Shown here: positions 46,996-55,577 of the stretch, piece after piece
How positions within the stretch are numbered: the stretch's first letter is position 1
Layout of the letters: every line of letters starts with the position of its first letter
Assembly (NCBI RefSeq): GCF_000744255.1
Contig: NZ_JQLO01000001.1
Span: forward strand, 1,240,001-1,304,000
Direction: 5' to 3'
Source: Carnobacterium divergens DSM 20623
Lineage (GTDB): Bacteria; Bacillota; Bacilli; Lactobacillales; Carnobacteriaceae
DNA: 64,000 bases
Notes under the pieces: generated by a model
What the model saw: only the letters and a program-made list of their open reading frames with translations
What the model was told of the DNA's origin: nothing
Databases searched by the model: none
Position numbers and translations under genes: made by a program

Positions 46996-47403
46996 TTATT
47001 TATTTTGTTGTAAAAATGCTTCCAAAATTCGTTTTACTGGTAAACTAGCATTTTTCAATAAATTTTCTGCTTTTCCGATTATTGACATGTCTGAAATAAT
47101 CAAATTTTTATATGGTTCTCCATCAAATGAACGTAATGAGTCTAAAGCATATTCAACTACCTCATCATTTTCGTGTAGCAATTCTAATAATACATTGAAG
47201 CCATTCATACCTGTTTCCTCATCAATACAATAGGCTAATCTAATTTTATATTTATCTTCCTTATTCTTTAAATTATGAGTTAAATCTTTCCAATCATTTT
47301 CTGTAAATCCACTTAATAATTCTCGTACATACAAAAATTCATCATCAAAAAAGTAATTGTCTGAACTATTCTCAGATAAAACTTCATCTACTTTTTCATA
47401 CAT
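46996..47403 (-). CDS. Immunity protein paired with the EndoU-like toxin
   Basis: This 135-residue acidic helical protein has HEAT-like alternation (VLLELLHENDEVVEYALDSL), as in several immunity families. It is 14 bp downstream of the natural end of the toxin reading frame. It is intact although the toxin frame carries a premature stop, as expected if immunity is kept after the toxin decays. The specific Imm family is not certain. Confidence 0.7.
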   Translation of the reverse strand: MYEKVDEVLSENSSDNYFFDDEFLYVRELLSGFTENDWKDLTHNLKNKEDKYKIRLAYCIDEETGMNGFNVLLELLHENDEVVEYALDSLRSFDGEPYKNLIISDMSIIGKAENLLKNASLPVKRILEAFLQQNK

Positions 47404-47417
47404 TATTTTTTCCTCCT

Positions 47418-48725
47418 CTATTTAGTAAATCCTCCTGGAATTGGTGCATTTACTTTTCCTGTTGGATAACCACTTACAATATTATCTCCTAGCTTAATTA
47501 CATCTATCTCTACATCATCAACAATTGCTCTATGTCATGTTGCGCCGTCTCGTCCTCTAACACTGATTATAGGAGAGTTCCCGACATCCTTAATACTATC
47601 TAAAATTTTAGTGTCACTCCATCCATTTGGAAAAACGGTACTATTTTTTATTTTAGAAAGATTTCCATCTGGAAATTGAGTAACAATTTTGATGTCTTTT
47701 GTACCATCAGGATTAATTTTAATAGTCTCAGTTGCAAAGTTTGGATGATTATTGTTAATACTTGAAGAATGCCCGCCAATTATTTCATTTTTAGTAAGAT
47801 TTTTTCTTTGTCCCCAAAGGATTTTTTCTTCCATTTCTGGAGTAATAATTGAGTTAGCCCCACTGGCTTTCTTAGGAGTCTTCACCCGATTTTTAAATCC
47901 CTTAGCTCCTGAATATCCTGCTAAACCTACATCTAATGCAGCAAATATCCCTCTTGCGATTCGCTCTTGTGGGCTTAAGTCCTTACCTGTGATCGCATCT
48001 TTTCCTATAGCTGCTTCCGTTCCATTTTTAACGCCTGATACTAGACCCCATGCAGCTGCGATTTTCCATGGTAAACTAGCTCCTACTGCTAGCATTGCAC
48101 CGTTTACAATAATGTTCACTGCTAAATCTCGGTTTTCTTCTCCGATTGAATAATACTCAAATGCTGTACTAGCAAAGCATAATTCTTGATAGTCTTCATA
48201 GGATACATCATATCCCAACTCTTTTATTTTAGCATATTCCTCTTTAAAATACTGCGTTAATGGGCTTTTTGGATACAATAAATCGGAGAGCGTCACCTTT
48301 TGTAACATGGGGTCGCGATCCATTCCATCAACCGAATAGTTAGGATTTGGAATCGCTACTCGTGATGTGGTGCTTTGACCGTTGATATCAAAATTACTCA
48401 GGTCCTCTGCAAAGTGATCCATTCCTGCGTTAAAGAGCTGATCCACACTAAAAATTTCATTTGGTACTTTGCCTATCATCATTTTGAATAGTTCAATTTT
48501 CCCGCTAAATTCTTCGTATTTCCATTTTTGATTGCTGTAAGACAATTCAATCTCGTTGTCTTTATCATAGTTTTTGATGTTCTCGTCTGCTTTTTCAAGA
48601 ACTTCTTGCGCATCATTTAAGTAGCGAATTAGCGATTTCCCAGCTTCATCTGCTCCTCCTGAGCTTAAGTAATTAACGGAGATGAGTTTTTTCTCCCACT
48701 CACTTTCATTATACTGGACATTCAT
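47418..48725 (-). pseudogene. Polymorphic toxin: N-terminal LXG-like region, pretoxin TG region, EndoU-like nuclease, with premature TGA
   Basis: The first 396 codons end at an in-frame TGA (47537-47535); the frame then continues 38 codons to TAG at 47418. Residues about 1-175 are helical and probably the secretion part. About 205-270 is a pretoxin TG-type hydrophobic region (GKDAITGKDLSPQERIARG). The KASGA junction follows (near 286), then an EndoU-like RNase domain with EIIGGHSSSI, SKIKNSTVFPNGWSD and, after the TGA, VEIDVIKLGDNIVSGYP. The lost part includes the conserved SGYP strand that lines the EndoU active site, so the product is probably inactive. It abuts the previous gene (stop and start adjacent). 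A sequencing error cannot be excluded. Confidence 0.75.
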
Positions 48726-49043
48726 CTATAAAATCCTGCCTCCTTTTGCCTGTTCATAAGGTTCTTCCGTAGCATTCGCAAGACTTTCATCTAATTCTAC
48801 AAAGGTCTCCCCAGTAAACGCAACATATTCTGACAAGCGAGAATAATGAGTCTGTAATTCAGTAATTCGTGTTGTTAAAATAGGATAAAATGCAACCTTT
48901 CCTAATGCTTCGCCTTCTTGATAATAAGGAATATTTTGTAGTTTTTGACTGTAATCGACTGCTGCTTCTAACTTTCCAATAGCTTTTTCTAAAAACATGC
49001 GAATATCAGATAGTTCATCTGGATTTACTTGAATTTTTTCCAT
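48726..49043 (-). CDS. Small helical T7SS/LXG-associated partner protein
   Basis: This 105-residue helical protein has the size and heptad pattern of WXG100-like LXG-associated proteins (TIGR04197/DUF3130-like). It lacks a clear WXG. Such partners pair with the toxin N-terminus for type VII secretion. Its ATG overlaps the preceding stop codon (TAATG), and the toxin start follows its stop codon directly, so the genes are translationally coupled. Confidence 0.65.
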   Translation of the reverse strand: MEKIQVNPDELSDIRMFLEKAIGKLEAAVDYSQKLQNIPYYQEGEALGKVAFYPILTTRITELQTHYSRLSEYVAFTGETFVELDESLANATEEPYEQAKGGRIL

Positions 49044-49720
49044 TAAAAACTCACTCCTTCTGGTAATTCGTAGGATATACTAAATTCATCTATTAGCCAT
49101 TTGTTTAACCAATATTGACTCATTAAGTAGACACGACCTTCTGATGAATGAACGGCATATAGCGTTTCTTCCAAAATAAAAAGAATCCATTCCTCTTTTT
49201 CAAGGGCTGTTTCCGTATGAGTTACTTTGCCAATCGTCACAAGCTCTTCGTTATATACAGTATCTTCTAAATTCAGCTGGCGTACTTCTGAACGCTTTAA
49301 ACGTTGTTTTTGAAATTGCAATTCGTTTTCGCTTGGTTTGCGACTAATTATGGAATAATTCTTATATAAGGACTCGACAATCGTATGATTAGGCGCTACT
49401 TTGATTTGATAGCCTTTTTCTACTTTTTTAAGACAGATAGCCTCAACTTCATCTGGCATAATATACAACTTATTCACCATTAGGTAATGGTTGCTTTCGC
49501 TATATCTGGCAATAATTTTTAGTAAGGTCATGCCTGCCTTCGTTAATTTCTTTTCATCCTGAATTATTTTTTTTTGCTTTAATTTTTCAATCCCTATCTC
49601 AATACTTTCTAGTGCGTTGATTCGTAGATACGGGAGTTCCGTAAAGCCAAATAATTCTGGTAGTTCTAAAATATCGGTTAAAACAAAAAGTTCTTCTGTT
49701 GAAAAATATGAAATCGACAT
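49043..49720 (-). CDS. DUF5081-like protein of the T7SS toxin operon
   Basis: This 225-residue soluble protein mixes helices and strands. From its place between YwqI-like and LXG-partner genes I compare it to DUF5081 (EspG-like chaperone candidates), without certainty. No enzyme motif is seen. It may keep the toxin export-competent. It overlaps the next gene by one base, and a ribosome site (AAAGGAG) precedes its ATG. Confidence 0.55.
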   Translation of the reverse strand: MSISYFSTEELFVLTDILELPELFGFTELPYLRINALESIEIGIEKLKQKKIIQDEKKLTKAGMTLLKIIARYSESNHYLMVNKLYIMPDEVEAICLKKVEKGYQIKVAPNHTIVESLYKNYSIISRKPSENELQFQKQRLKRSEVRQLNLEDTVYNEELVTIGKVTHTETALEKEEWILFILEETLYAVHSSEGRVYLMSQYWLNKWLIDEFSISYELPEGVSF

Positions 49721-49735
49721 GTAAGCTCCTTTTTA

Positions 49736-50041
49736 TCAAATACTTCGAATGGTACTCATCGTTCCTGCTTCGTCGTATGCTTTGATATCTTTTTTTAATT
49801 TTTTAACTGTTTTTTGATGATTCTTAACAATTTTTTCAAGTTCTTTGTGACTTTCAATTAAAATATCAAGATACATTAAGTAAATTTCTTTTGATTGTCC
49901 AGTCCAAGTTCGATCACTTCCTTGCGATAGTGATTCCAAGGTTTTGATATCCGCTAAACTACTGGAAAGTTCTTCTGTTAGCTGGGTAGAGGTAGAAATA
50001 GCTTCTGCTAAGTCGCTTCCATTTATGTGGATATTACTCAA
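49736..50041 (-). CDS. YwqI-like (DUF5344) helical protein
   Basis: This is a 101-residue WXG100-sized protein, SNIHINGSDLAEAIS at the N-terminus, with a central turn SQGSDRTWTGQSKEIY (W-T-G replacing W-x-G) between two helices. A TTG start at 50041 is chosen because GTGAGGTG lies 6 bp upstream; the longer ATG-initiated frame is a lysine-rich overlap with the previous gene. YwqI-type proteins accompany YwqJ-type toxins in B. subtilis. Confidence 0.75.
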   Translation of the reverse strand: MSNIHINGSDLAEAISTSTQLTEELSSSLADIKTLESLSQGSDRTWTGQSKEIYLMYLDILIESHKELEKIVKNHQKTVKKLKKDIKAYDEAGTMSTIRSI

Positions 50042-50051
50042 TTCATACACC

Positions 50052-50450
50052 TCACTTCTTTTTGGCTTTTTCTTCGGCTTCTTTTCGTTTCTTTTCTTCT
50101 TGTTCTTTTTTATAATCGGCTTCATTTTTCTTTTCAGCCTCATATAAATCACTGTACTCGTTATACTTTTCTATGGCTTTATTTGAAGCTGCTTGTAAGG
50201 ATGCTGCATCATTTTTTTGGGTGGTAAACAACGTACTTAACTCCGTTTCTAGTGTTCTAAAGGTAGTGTCCGCGTCCTTATTTGGCAAATCTAAATTATT
50301 GGAGTAAAAACCACTTCCTTTGCTTTTTTGATAAATTTCATCGGCAGAAGAAAGTGCTGTTTGATGTTGGGTGACTCTGCTTGCCAATTTATTTTTTAGC
50401 TTTTCGTATGCATCTCGTTTTTCTTTGTAGGCGTCTGTTTGAAATCTCAT
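50052..50450 (-). CDS. YwqH-like (DUF5082) coiled-coil protein
   Basis: This 132-residue coiled-coil protein has a lysine- and glutamate-rich tail (about residues 105-132). Size, heptads and position as first gene of the toxin operon match YwqH/DUF5082. It probably acts in type VII secretion of the toxin. It is followed 10 bp later by the YwqI-like gene. Confidence 0.72.
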   Translation of the reverse strand: MRFQTDAYKEKRDAYEKLKNKLASRVTQHQTALSSADEIYQKSKGSGFYSNNLDLPNKDADTTFRTLETELSTLFTTQKNDAASLQAASNKAIEKYNEYSDLYEAEKKNEADYKKEQEEKKRKEAEEKAKKK

Positions 50451-50591
50451 TCTTCCTCTCCTTCTTTTAATAACTCGCTTTATTAAAATGGTATCATATC
50501 CACCTGTATTTTTATAGCTTTTAAGTATGTTTATTTTTACTTAAAAATGATTAAAAAACAGAAATTATAATTATTAAAAAGCAAAAAAATA

Positions 50592-50645
50592 AAAAAAGAG
50601 CAATAGAAAAACCTCTTAATACAGAGACTCTATCACTCTTTAATT
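50592..50645 (-). terminator. Terminator of nrdD-nrdG
   Basis: On the minus strand AAAGAGTGATAGAG pairs imperfectly with TCTATTGCTCTTT around a long loop, with a T run after it, just past the nrdG stop codon. Confidence 0.6.
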
Positions 50646-50653
50646 TAAGTAAT

Positions 50654-51217
50654 TTATAAATCAATTCCTTTTTCCCATAACACCACTTGGCCTTTAGTAA
50701 GAGAACGAGGTACATCGATGATTCGCTGATTGGAACTTCCTCTAAACTGGAGGCTTAGGTCTTTTTTGCTTAATTCAAAACGTCCATCTACCACAATATC
50801 TATCAAACTTAGCAATTCTAATTTGTCCGCAGTTTCCATCATTAGTTCGTCCCATGTATAGCCAGTCCACGACCAAATGTCTTTTGTTGAACCAAATTCT
50901 ACTCGAATTCGTTTGGCTAGTTGAATTGTAACACCAGTATTTAAAAAAGGTTCTCCACCAAGTAGCGTTAACCCTTGAACGTAAGGTTTTGCTAAGTCCT
51001 CGATAATACGATCTTCTAATTCTTTTGTGTAAGGAGTTCCATATTGAAAGGATTGAGCTACTTTGTTATAACAGCCTTCACAAGCAAATAAACAGCCGCT
51101 TACATATAGGCTACAACGTACGCCTTCCCCGTCTACAAAATTAAAAGGCTTGTAATCGGCAATATGGTGTTTTGTCAATTGCGTCGATTGCCATTCTTGC
51201 GGTTTAGGATTTTTCAT
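50654..51217 (-). CDS. nrdG: Anaerobic ribonucleotide reductase activating protein
   Basis: This radical SAM protein of about 187 residues generates the glycyl radical of NrdD. The cluster motif is CLFACEGCYN (CxxxCxxC), followed by TLLGGEPFLN. ATG 51217 (MKNPKPQEW) is preferred by family similarity, with GGTGAG just upstream; ATG 51229 is possible. It lies about 60 bp downstream of nrdD, with a hairpin between. Confidence 0.93.
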   Translation of the reverse strand: MKNPKPQEWQSTQLTKHHIADYKPFNFVDGEGVRCSLYVSGCLFACEGCYNKVAQSFQYGTPYTKELEDRIIEDLAKPYVQGLTLLGGEPFLNTGVTIQLAKRIRVEFGSTKDIWSWTGYTWDELMMETADKLELLSLIDIVVDGRFELSKKDLSLQFRGSSNQRIIDVPRSLTKGQVVLWEKGIDL

Positions 51218-51236
51218 TTGTCTCACCATTCTTTCG

Positions 51237-51265
51237 AAAAAAGGCTGCCAAACTTTTTTGGCAGC
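51237..51265 (-). terminator. Intercistronic hairpin between nrdD and nrdG
   Basis: GCTGCCAAA pairs with TTTGGCAGC across a short A-rich loop and is followed by TTTTTCG. It lies between two genes that must be co-expressed, so it may lower nrdG expression or protect nrdD mRNA rather than end all transcription. Confidence 0.65.
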
Positions 51266-51276
51266 ACTTTATTTAG

Positions 51277-53469
51277 TTACTTCATATGTTTAACACGAGA
51301 GGAAATTTCTTTATGACGGCCGTGTACCATTGGACGCGCTTGGGGGTTACCTAAGTAGCCACACGTTCTTTTCACAACATCACATGTCTTAGGATCATGA
51401 TTGCCGCATTGTGGACATTCAAATCCTCGCTCAGTTGGCTCGAAGTCTCCTTCAAAATCACATTCATAACAGTGGTCAATCGGAGTATTGGTGCCTAAAT
51501 AACCGATTTTATCGTAGGCAAAATCCCATACTGCCTCTAATGCTTTTGGATTTTGTCGCATATTAGGATATTCACAATAATGGATAAAACCACCACTTGC
51601 ATATTTTGGATAGTCTTTTTCAAATTCAAGCTTTTCAAAAGGAGTTGGATTTTTACGCACATCATAATGGTAACTGTTTGTGTAGTATTCTTTGTCTGTA
51701 ATATTCTCAACTTGTCCAAATTTTTCAGTATCTAAACGACAGAAGCGATCTGTCAAACTTTCACTTGGTGTACCATAGACACTAAAGTGATAATCGTATT
51801 CATCTGACCAAGCATCCGTATGTTTTTTCAAGGTTTTTAGAACGTCTAACGTAAATTGTTTTGCTGCTGGGTCTTTTTCCCATTCTCCTCCAAAAAAGGC
51901 TGTCGCTGCTTCATACAAGCCAATATAGCCTAGCGATACTGTTGCACGACGATTTTTAAATAATTCGTCTACTGATTGATCTTTTGTTAAGCGATTGCCA
52001 AATGCTCCATGCATGTATAAAATAGGCGCATTGCTTGGTGTTGCTTCCTTCACTCGTTCGACGCGGTAAACCAATCCGTCTTTACAAATGGCTAGACGTT
52101 CTTCTAAAATTGACCAGAATTTTTCTTGATTGCCGTCTGCTTCCATGGCAATTCGTGGGATGTTTAACGTCAGCACGCCTAAGTTCATCCGTCCAGAACT
52201 CATGTCGTTGCCTTCTTCATCTTTCCAGCCTTGTAAAAAGGAGCGACAACCCATTGGCGTTTTGAAGCTACCGGTTAATTCTACTAATTTATCGTACATT
52301 AAGACATCTGGGTACATCCGTTTTGTTGCACATTCTAAGGCGATTTGTTTCATATCATAGTTTGGATCTTGTTCTTCTAAGTTTACGCCACGTTTTAAGG
52401 TGAAAATTAATTTAGGGAAAATCGCTGTACGTTGTTCTTTGCCTATTCCTTTAATTCGTACTTTTAAAATTGCTTGTTGAATTTCTCGTTCAATCCAGTT
52501 TGTTCCTAAACCAAAACCTAATGACGTGAAGGGCGTTTGTCCTTGTGAAGAATACAATGTATTGATTTCATATTCTAAGCTTTGCATCGCATCATAAATG
52601 TCTTTTTCTGTTTTTTCTTTTGCAAAGGCAAGTTGTTTTTCTTCTCCTTCAATCCATTCTTTAGCAGTTGCTAAGTGCTTGTCGTAGTTTAATTGTGCAA
52701 AGGGAGCTAACACTTCATCAATTCGATCAGCACTACACCCGCCGTATTGGCTAGAGGCAACATTTGCGATAATTTGTGCCATTTGTGCCGCAGCTGTTTG
52801 AATGGACTTAGGACTTTCAACTTCCGCATTTCCAATTTTAAAGCCTTCTGTTAACATGCCTTTAAAGTCGATCAAGCAACAGTTTGTCATCGGAGAATAT
52901 GGTTGATAATCTAAGTCATGGTAATGAATATCTCCTTTTTGATGTGCGTTTGCTACGTGTGGTGGCAACATTTTTAATCCCATTGATTTCCCGACAATTC
53001 CTGCTGTTAAATCCCGTTGTGTGTTAAAAACTTCACTATCTTTATTAGCATTTTCATTCACAACAGAGCGATCTTTATTGATTAATTTTTCAATCGTAAA
53101 GTTGATATCCGTTGCTTTTGTTCGTTCAAAATCTCGATTTGCTCGGTAATTGATATAATGTTCTGCTAAGGCTACTTTTTTTTCTGCGATTAAAATATGC
53201 TCAACAATATTTTGAATTTCATAAATTTTAATATCCTTTTGGAAACGATCTGTGATTTCTTGATCAATTTTATAGACAATTTCTTGAATCTCAGACTTTA
53301 CTTCTGGTGTTATTTTTCCATTTAACTGTGCTTCTGCCTTCATTAAGGCATCGTAAATTTTTTGGTTGTCAAATGGTACTAACCGACTATCTCTTTTAAT
53401 CACAAAGACGTTTAGTTTTTTACTTTTAAAGTTAGCTGTACTATCTTCAGCCTGTTCAACATTTATCAT
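51277..53469 (-). CDS. nrdD: Anaerobic (class III) ribonucleoside-triphosphate reductase
   Basis: This 730-residue glycyl radical enzyme makes dNTPs without oxygen. The N-terminal ATP-cone region begins near residue 24 (VIKRDSRLVPFDNQKIYDAL). The C-terminus has a zinc site of two Cys pairs (CYEC..CPQC) and the radical motif RTCGYLG, with the radical Gly near residue 704. Two NrdR-box-like sites lie upstream. GGAGTGAC lies 11 bp before ATG 53469. Confidence 0.97.
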   Translation of the reverse strand: MINVEQAEDSTANFKSKKLNVFVIKRDSRLVPFDNQKIYDALMKAEAQLNGKITPEVKSEIQEIVYKIDQEITDRFQKDIKIYEIQNIVEHILIAEKKVALAEHYINYRANRDFERTKATDINFTIEKLINKDRSVVNENANKDSEVFNTQRDLTAGIVGKSMGLKMLPPHVANAHQKGDIHYHDLDYQPYSPMTNCCLIDFKGMLTEGFKIGNAEVESPKSIQTAAAQMAQIIANVASSQYGGCSADRIDEVLAPFAQLNYDKHLATAKEWIEGEEKQLAFAKEKTEKDIYDAMQSLEYEINTLYSSQGQTPFTSLGFGLGTNWIEREIQQAILKVRIKGIGKEQRTAIFPKLIFTLKRGVNLEEQDPNYDMKQIALECATKRMYPDVLMYDKLVELTGSFKTPMGCRSFLQGWKDEEGNDMSSGRMNLGVLTLNIPRIAMEADGNQEKFWSILEERLAICKDGLVYRVERVKEATPSNAPILYMHGAFGNRLTKDQSVDELFKNRRATVSLGYIGLYEAATAFFGGEWEKDPAAKQFTLDVLKTLKKHTDAWSDEYDYHFSVYGTPSESLTDRFCRLDTEKFGQVENITDKEYYTNSYHYDVRKNPTPFEKLEFEKDYPKYASGGFIHYCEYPNMRQNPKALEAVWDFAYDKIGYLGTNTPIDHCYECDFEGDFEPTERGFECPQCGNHDPKTCDVVKRTCGYLGNPQARPMVHGRHKEISSRVKHMK

Positions 53470-53530
53470 TTACACGTCACTCCTTTTGTTCTCTACCTCA
53501 TTTATTCTATCTCATTCTAATTTATTTTAC

Positions 53531-53546
53531 AATCAATATCTTGTGT
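53531..53546. promoter_or_regulatory. NrdR box 1 upstream of nrdD
   Basis: AATCAATATCTTGTGT matches 13 of 16 positions of the NrdR box ACACAATATATTGTGT and lies about 62 bp upstream of nrdD. NrdR represses ribonucleotide reductase genes when dATP is high. Confidence 0.6.
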
Positions 53547-53570
53547 ATTAGAAAATTATTTTATTCATTG

Positions 53571-53586
53571 ACACTATATGTAGTAT
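53571..53586. promoter_or_regulatory. NrdR box 2 upstream of nrdD
   Basis: ACACTATATGTAGTAT matches 14 of 16 positions of the degenerate NrdR consensus (ACACWATATWTWGTGT). It lies 40 bp start-to-start from box 1, about four helical turns. Tandem boxes are normal for NrdR, though the usual spacing is about three turns. Confidence 0.6.
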
Positions 53587-53759
53587 GTGTTAGTTTCCAT
53601 TAAAAATTCATTTAAAGCATAAAATTCGTGTTCATCATCTTTTTACTAAAATAGAGAAAAGAGCTTATTGATTAAAGAACGGCTGTAAACCGTCAAATTC
53701 AGCTATTTATTTATTTCACAATCCTTTTGAAGTTTTTTCTGTTTTTTCTTTTATAAACA

Positions 53760-53790
53760 AAAAAGAGAATGAATTAACATTCTCTTTTTT
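53760..53790 (-). terminator. Terminator of the ABC exporter operon
   Basis: AAAAGAGAATG pairs with CATTCTCTTTT on the minus strand, followed by TTTG. Confidence 0.85.
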
Positions 53791-53798
53791 GACGAGTA

Positions 53799-55577
53799 TT
53801 ATGAAAATTGACTGTTATACAAATCTGAATAGAAAGAATCTTGATTAAGCAATTCTAAATGAGTACCTTGTTCAATAATTGTTCCTTCTTTCATTACTAA
53901 GATCAAATCTGCGGATTGAATCGTCGACAAGCGATGGGCAATGACAAAGCTTGTTCTCCCCTTCATTACGTGATTCATTGCTTTTTGAATTTCAATTTCT
54001 GTTCGGGTATCAACACTTGAGGTTGCTTCATCTAATATCACAATTGCTGGATTGGCTAAAATAATGCGAGCAATCGTTAATAACTGTTGTTGACCTTGGG
54101 AAATCATGTTTTCTTCACTGGAAATAATGGTGTCGTAGCCATCTGATAAGGTTTGGATAAAATGATGGCATTGCGCAATTTTAGCCGCTTCTATTATTTC
54201 ATTACGAGTCGCATCTCTTTTTCCATAAGCCAAATTTTCAGCAATTGTCCCTTCAAATAACCAGGTGTCTTGTAAGACCATTCCAAACATACTTCTTAAA
54301 TGGCTTCTTGATAAGTTGGTGATGGGTTCACCATCGAAGGTAATCTCACCTCCATTTAGTTCATAAAAACGTAATACCAAATTGACCAAAGTTGTTTTTC
54401 CAGCTCCTGTTGGCCCCACAATAGCAACCGTCCCATGAGCTTTTGCTACAAAATCAACATCCTCCATGAGCATTTTCTTAGAATCATAGCCAAACTGAAC
54501 ATGGTTGAAGGCTATCTCTCCTTGTGGATTTTTTAATTCAACGACGGTTTTAGCCTCTTCCATTTCTTCTTTTGCATCTAGTATTTCAAAAATACGCTCC
54601 ATTGAAGCCATCGCGCTTTGGATTGAATTTATAACATAAGAAGATTGTGTTAGTGGCTCCGATATTTGATTGACGTACTGCAGATAGGCTTGAATCGTTC
54701 CTAAACTCATAGCTCCTGATAACACTAATTTCGCTCCAAAAATTGCACTTACAACAAAAGCTAGCTGGTTTAAAAAACGAATCAGGGGATAGATACCAAA
54801 ATTAACAAATTGAGCTTTCTTAAAGGCTTTGGTTTGTTTTAGATTGATTTTGTTGAAAGATTGAATTGCCGCTTTTTGTTGATTAAACGATTTCACAATC
54901 ATATTACCAGTATAGTACTCTTCTGCAAAATTCGTTAAGTGTCCTAATTCACTATAGCTTTTTTCAGCAAACTCTTTATTTTTTGCTGAAATCCACTTCG
55001 TTACAAAAAAGTTCATTCCCATGATTCCCAAGACGGCAACAGTTAATGCTGGACTGATATAAAATAACATCAATACACCAAAGAAAATAGTTGCAATTGA
55101 GGACATCATTTGATTAATACCCGTTAATAAAACATTGGCAACTTTGTTTAAATCTGTTGTGGAACGGCTTAGGATATCTCCTACTTGATGAGTATCAAAG
55201 AATTCCATCGGCAATTTTGTGTATTTTGTTGTTAACTGGGTTCTTAAATTTAATGTTATTTTTTCACTCGCTTTTGCCATTGTTTTTTCCTGAGTGTATG
55301 AGAAGAAAAAGGTGATCAGTTCAAAACTGATCATCATTAAAATCAATGGGCTTAGTATTTCATGAGTCTGGCGAATTGTCACACCACGCAGTCCTACTTC
55401 TTGAATCATATGAAGCAAGCGATCAATTCCGATTCCCATAATAAAGGGAATACTAGTCATTAATAAATTAGAAATTAAACTGGAAAAAGCCATTAAAATA
55501 AAAGCTTTTTTTTCAATCATTAAAATCTTAAAGAAACGCCAAAAACTTCTATCTAGATAAATCTTTTTATTCATCAT
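53799..55577 (-). CDS. Heterodimeric ABC exporter subunit, catalytic NBD
   Basis: This protein of about 592 residues has six membrane helices fused to an ATPase domain. Walker A is GPTGAGKTT, the signature is ISQGQQQLLTIAR, Walker B is IVILDEATSSVD with catalytic Glu, and the switch is VIAHRLST with His: the ATP site is canonical. ATG 55577 is chosen with AAGGAG 7 bp upstream; the longer frame overlaps the partner gene. It overlaps the partner by 11 bp. It resembles LmrCD/BmrCD/YheHI-type drug exporters. Confidence 0.9.
   Translation of the reverse strand: MMNKKIYLDRSFWRFFKILMIEKKAFILMAFSSLISNLLMTSIPFIMGIGIDRLLHMIQEVGLRGVTIRQTHEILSPLILMMISFELITFFFSYTQEKTMAKASEKITLNLRTQLTTKYTKLPMEFFDTHQVGDILSRSTTDLNKVANVLLTGINQMMSSIATIFFGVLMLFYISPALTVAVLGIMGMNFFVTKWISAKNKEFAEKSYSELGHLTNFAEEYYTGNMIVKSFNQQKAAIQSFNKINLKQTKAFKKAQFVNFGIYPLIRFLNQLAFVVSAIFGAKLVLSGAMSLGTIQAYLQYVNQISEPLTQSSYVINSIQSAMASMERIFEILDAKEEMEEAKTVVELKNPQGEIAFNHVQFGYDSKKMLMEDVDFVAKAHGTVAIVGPTGAGKTTLVNLVLRFYELNGGEITFDGEPITNLSRSHLRSMFGMVLQDTWLFEGTIAENLAYGKRDATRNEIIEAAKIAQCHHFIQTLSDGYDTIISSEENMISQGQQQLLTIARIILANPAIVILDEATSSVDTRTEIEIQKAMNHVMKGRTSFVIAHRLSTIQSADLILVMKEGTIIEQGTHLELLNQDSFYSDLYNSQFS

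Larger units (their letters stand above)
53470..53798. other. Intergenic region between nrdD and the ABC exporter (329 bp)
   Basis: No gene is seen. It holds two NrdR-box-like sites (53531-53586) and the ABC exporter terminator near 53760-53790. A small stem (ACGGCTGTAAACCGT near 53682) lies between. Confidence 0.6.

Noticed and set aside
47535-47537. TGA as recoded selenocysteine or Trp codon
   Set aside because: No SECIS-like hairpin is seen just after it and EndoU domains do not need selenocysteine. This organism type reads TGA as stop. A simple nonsense mutation is more likely.
47752-48153. 133-codon plus-strand frame inside the toxin gene
   Set aside because: It is a shadow of the toxin coding frame on the opposite strand with no start signals.
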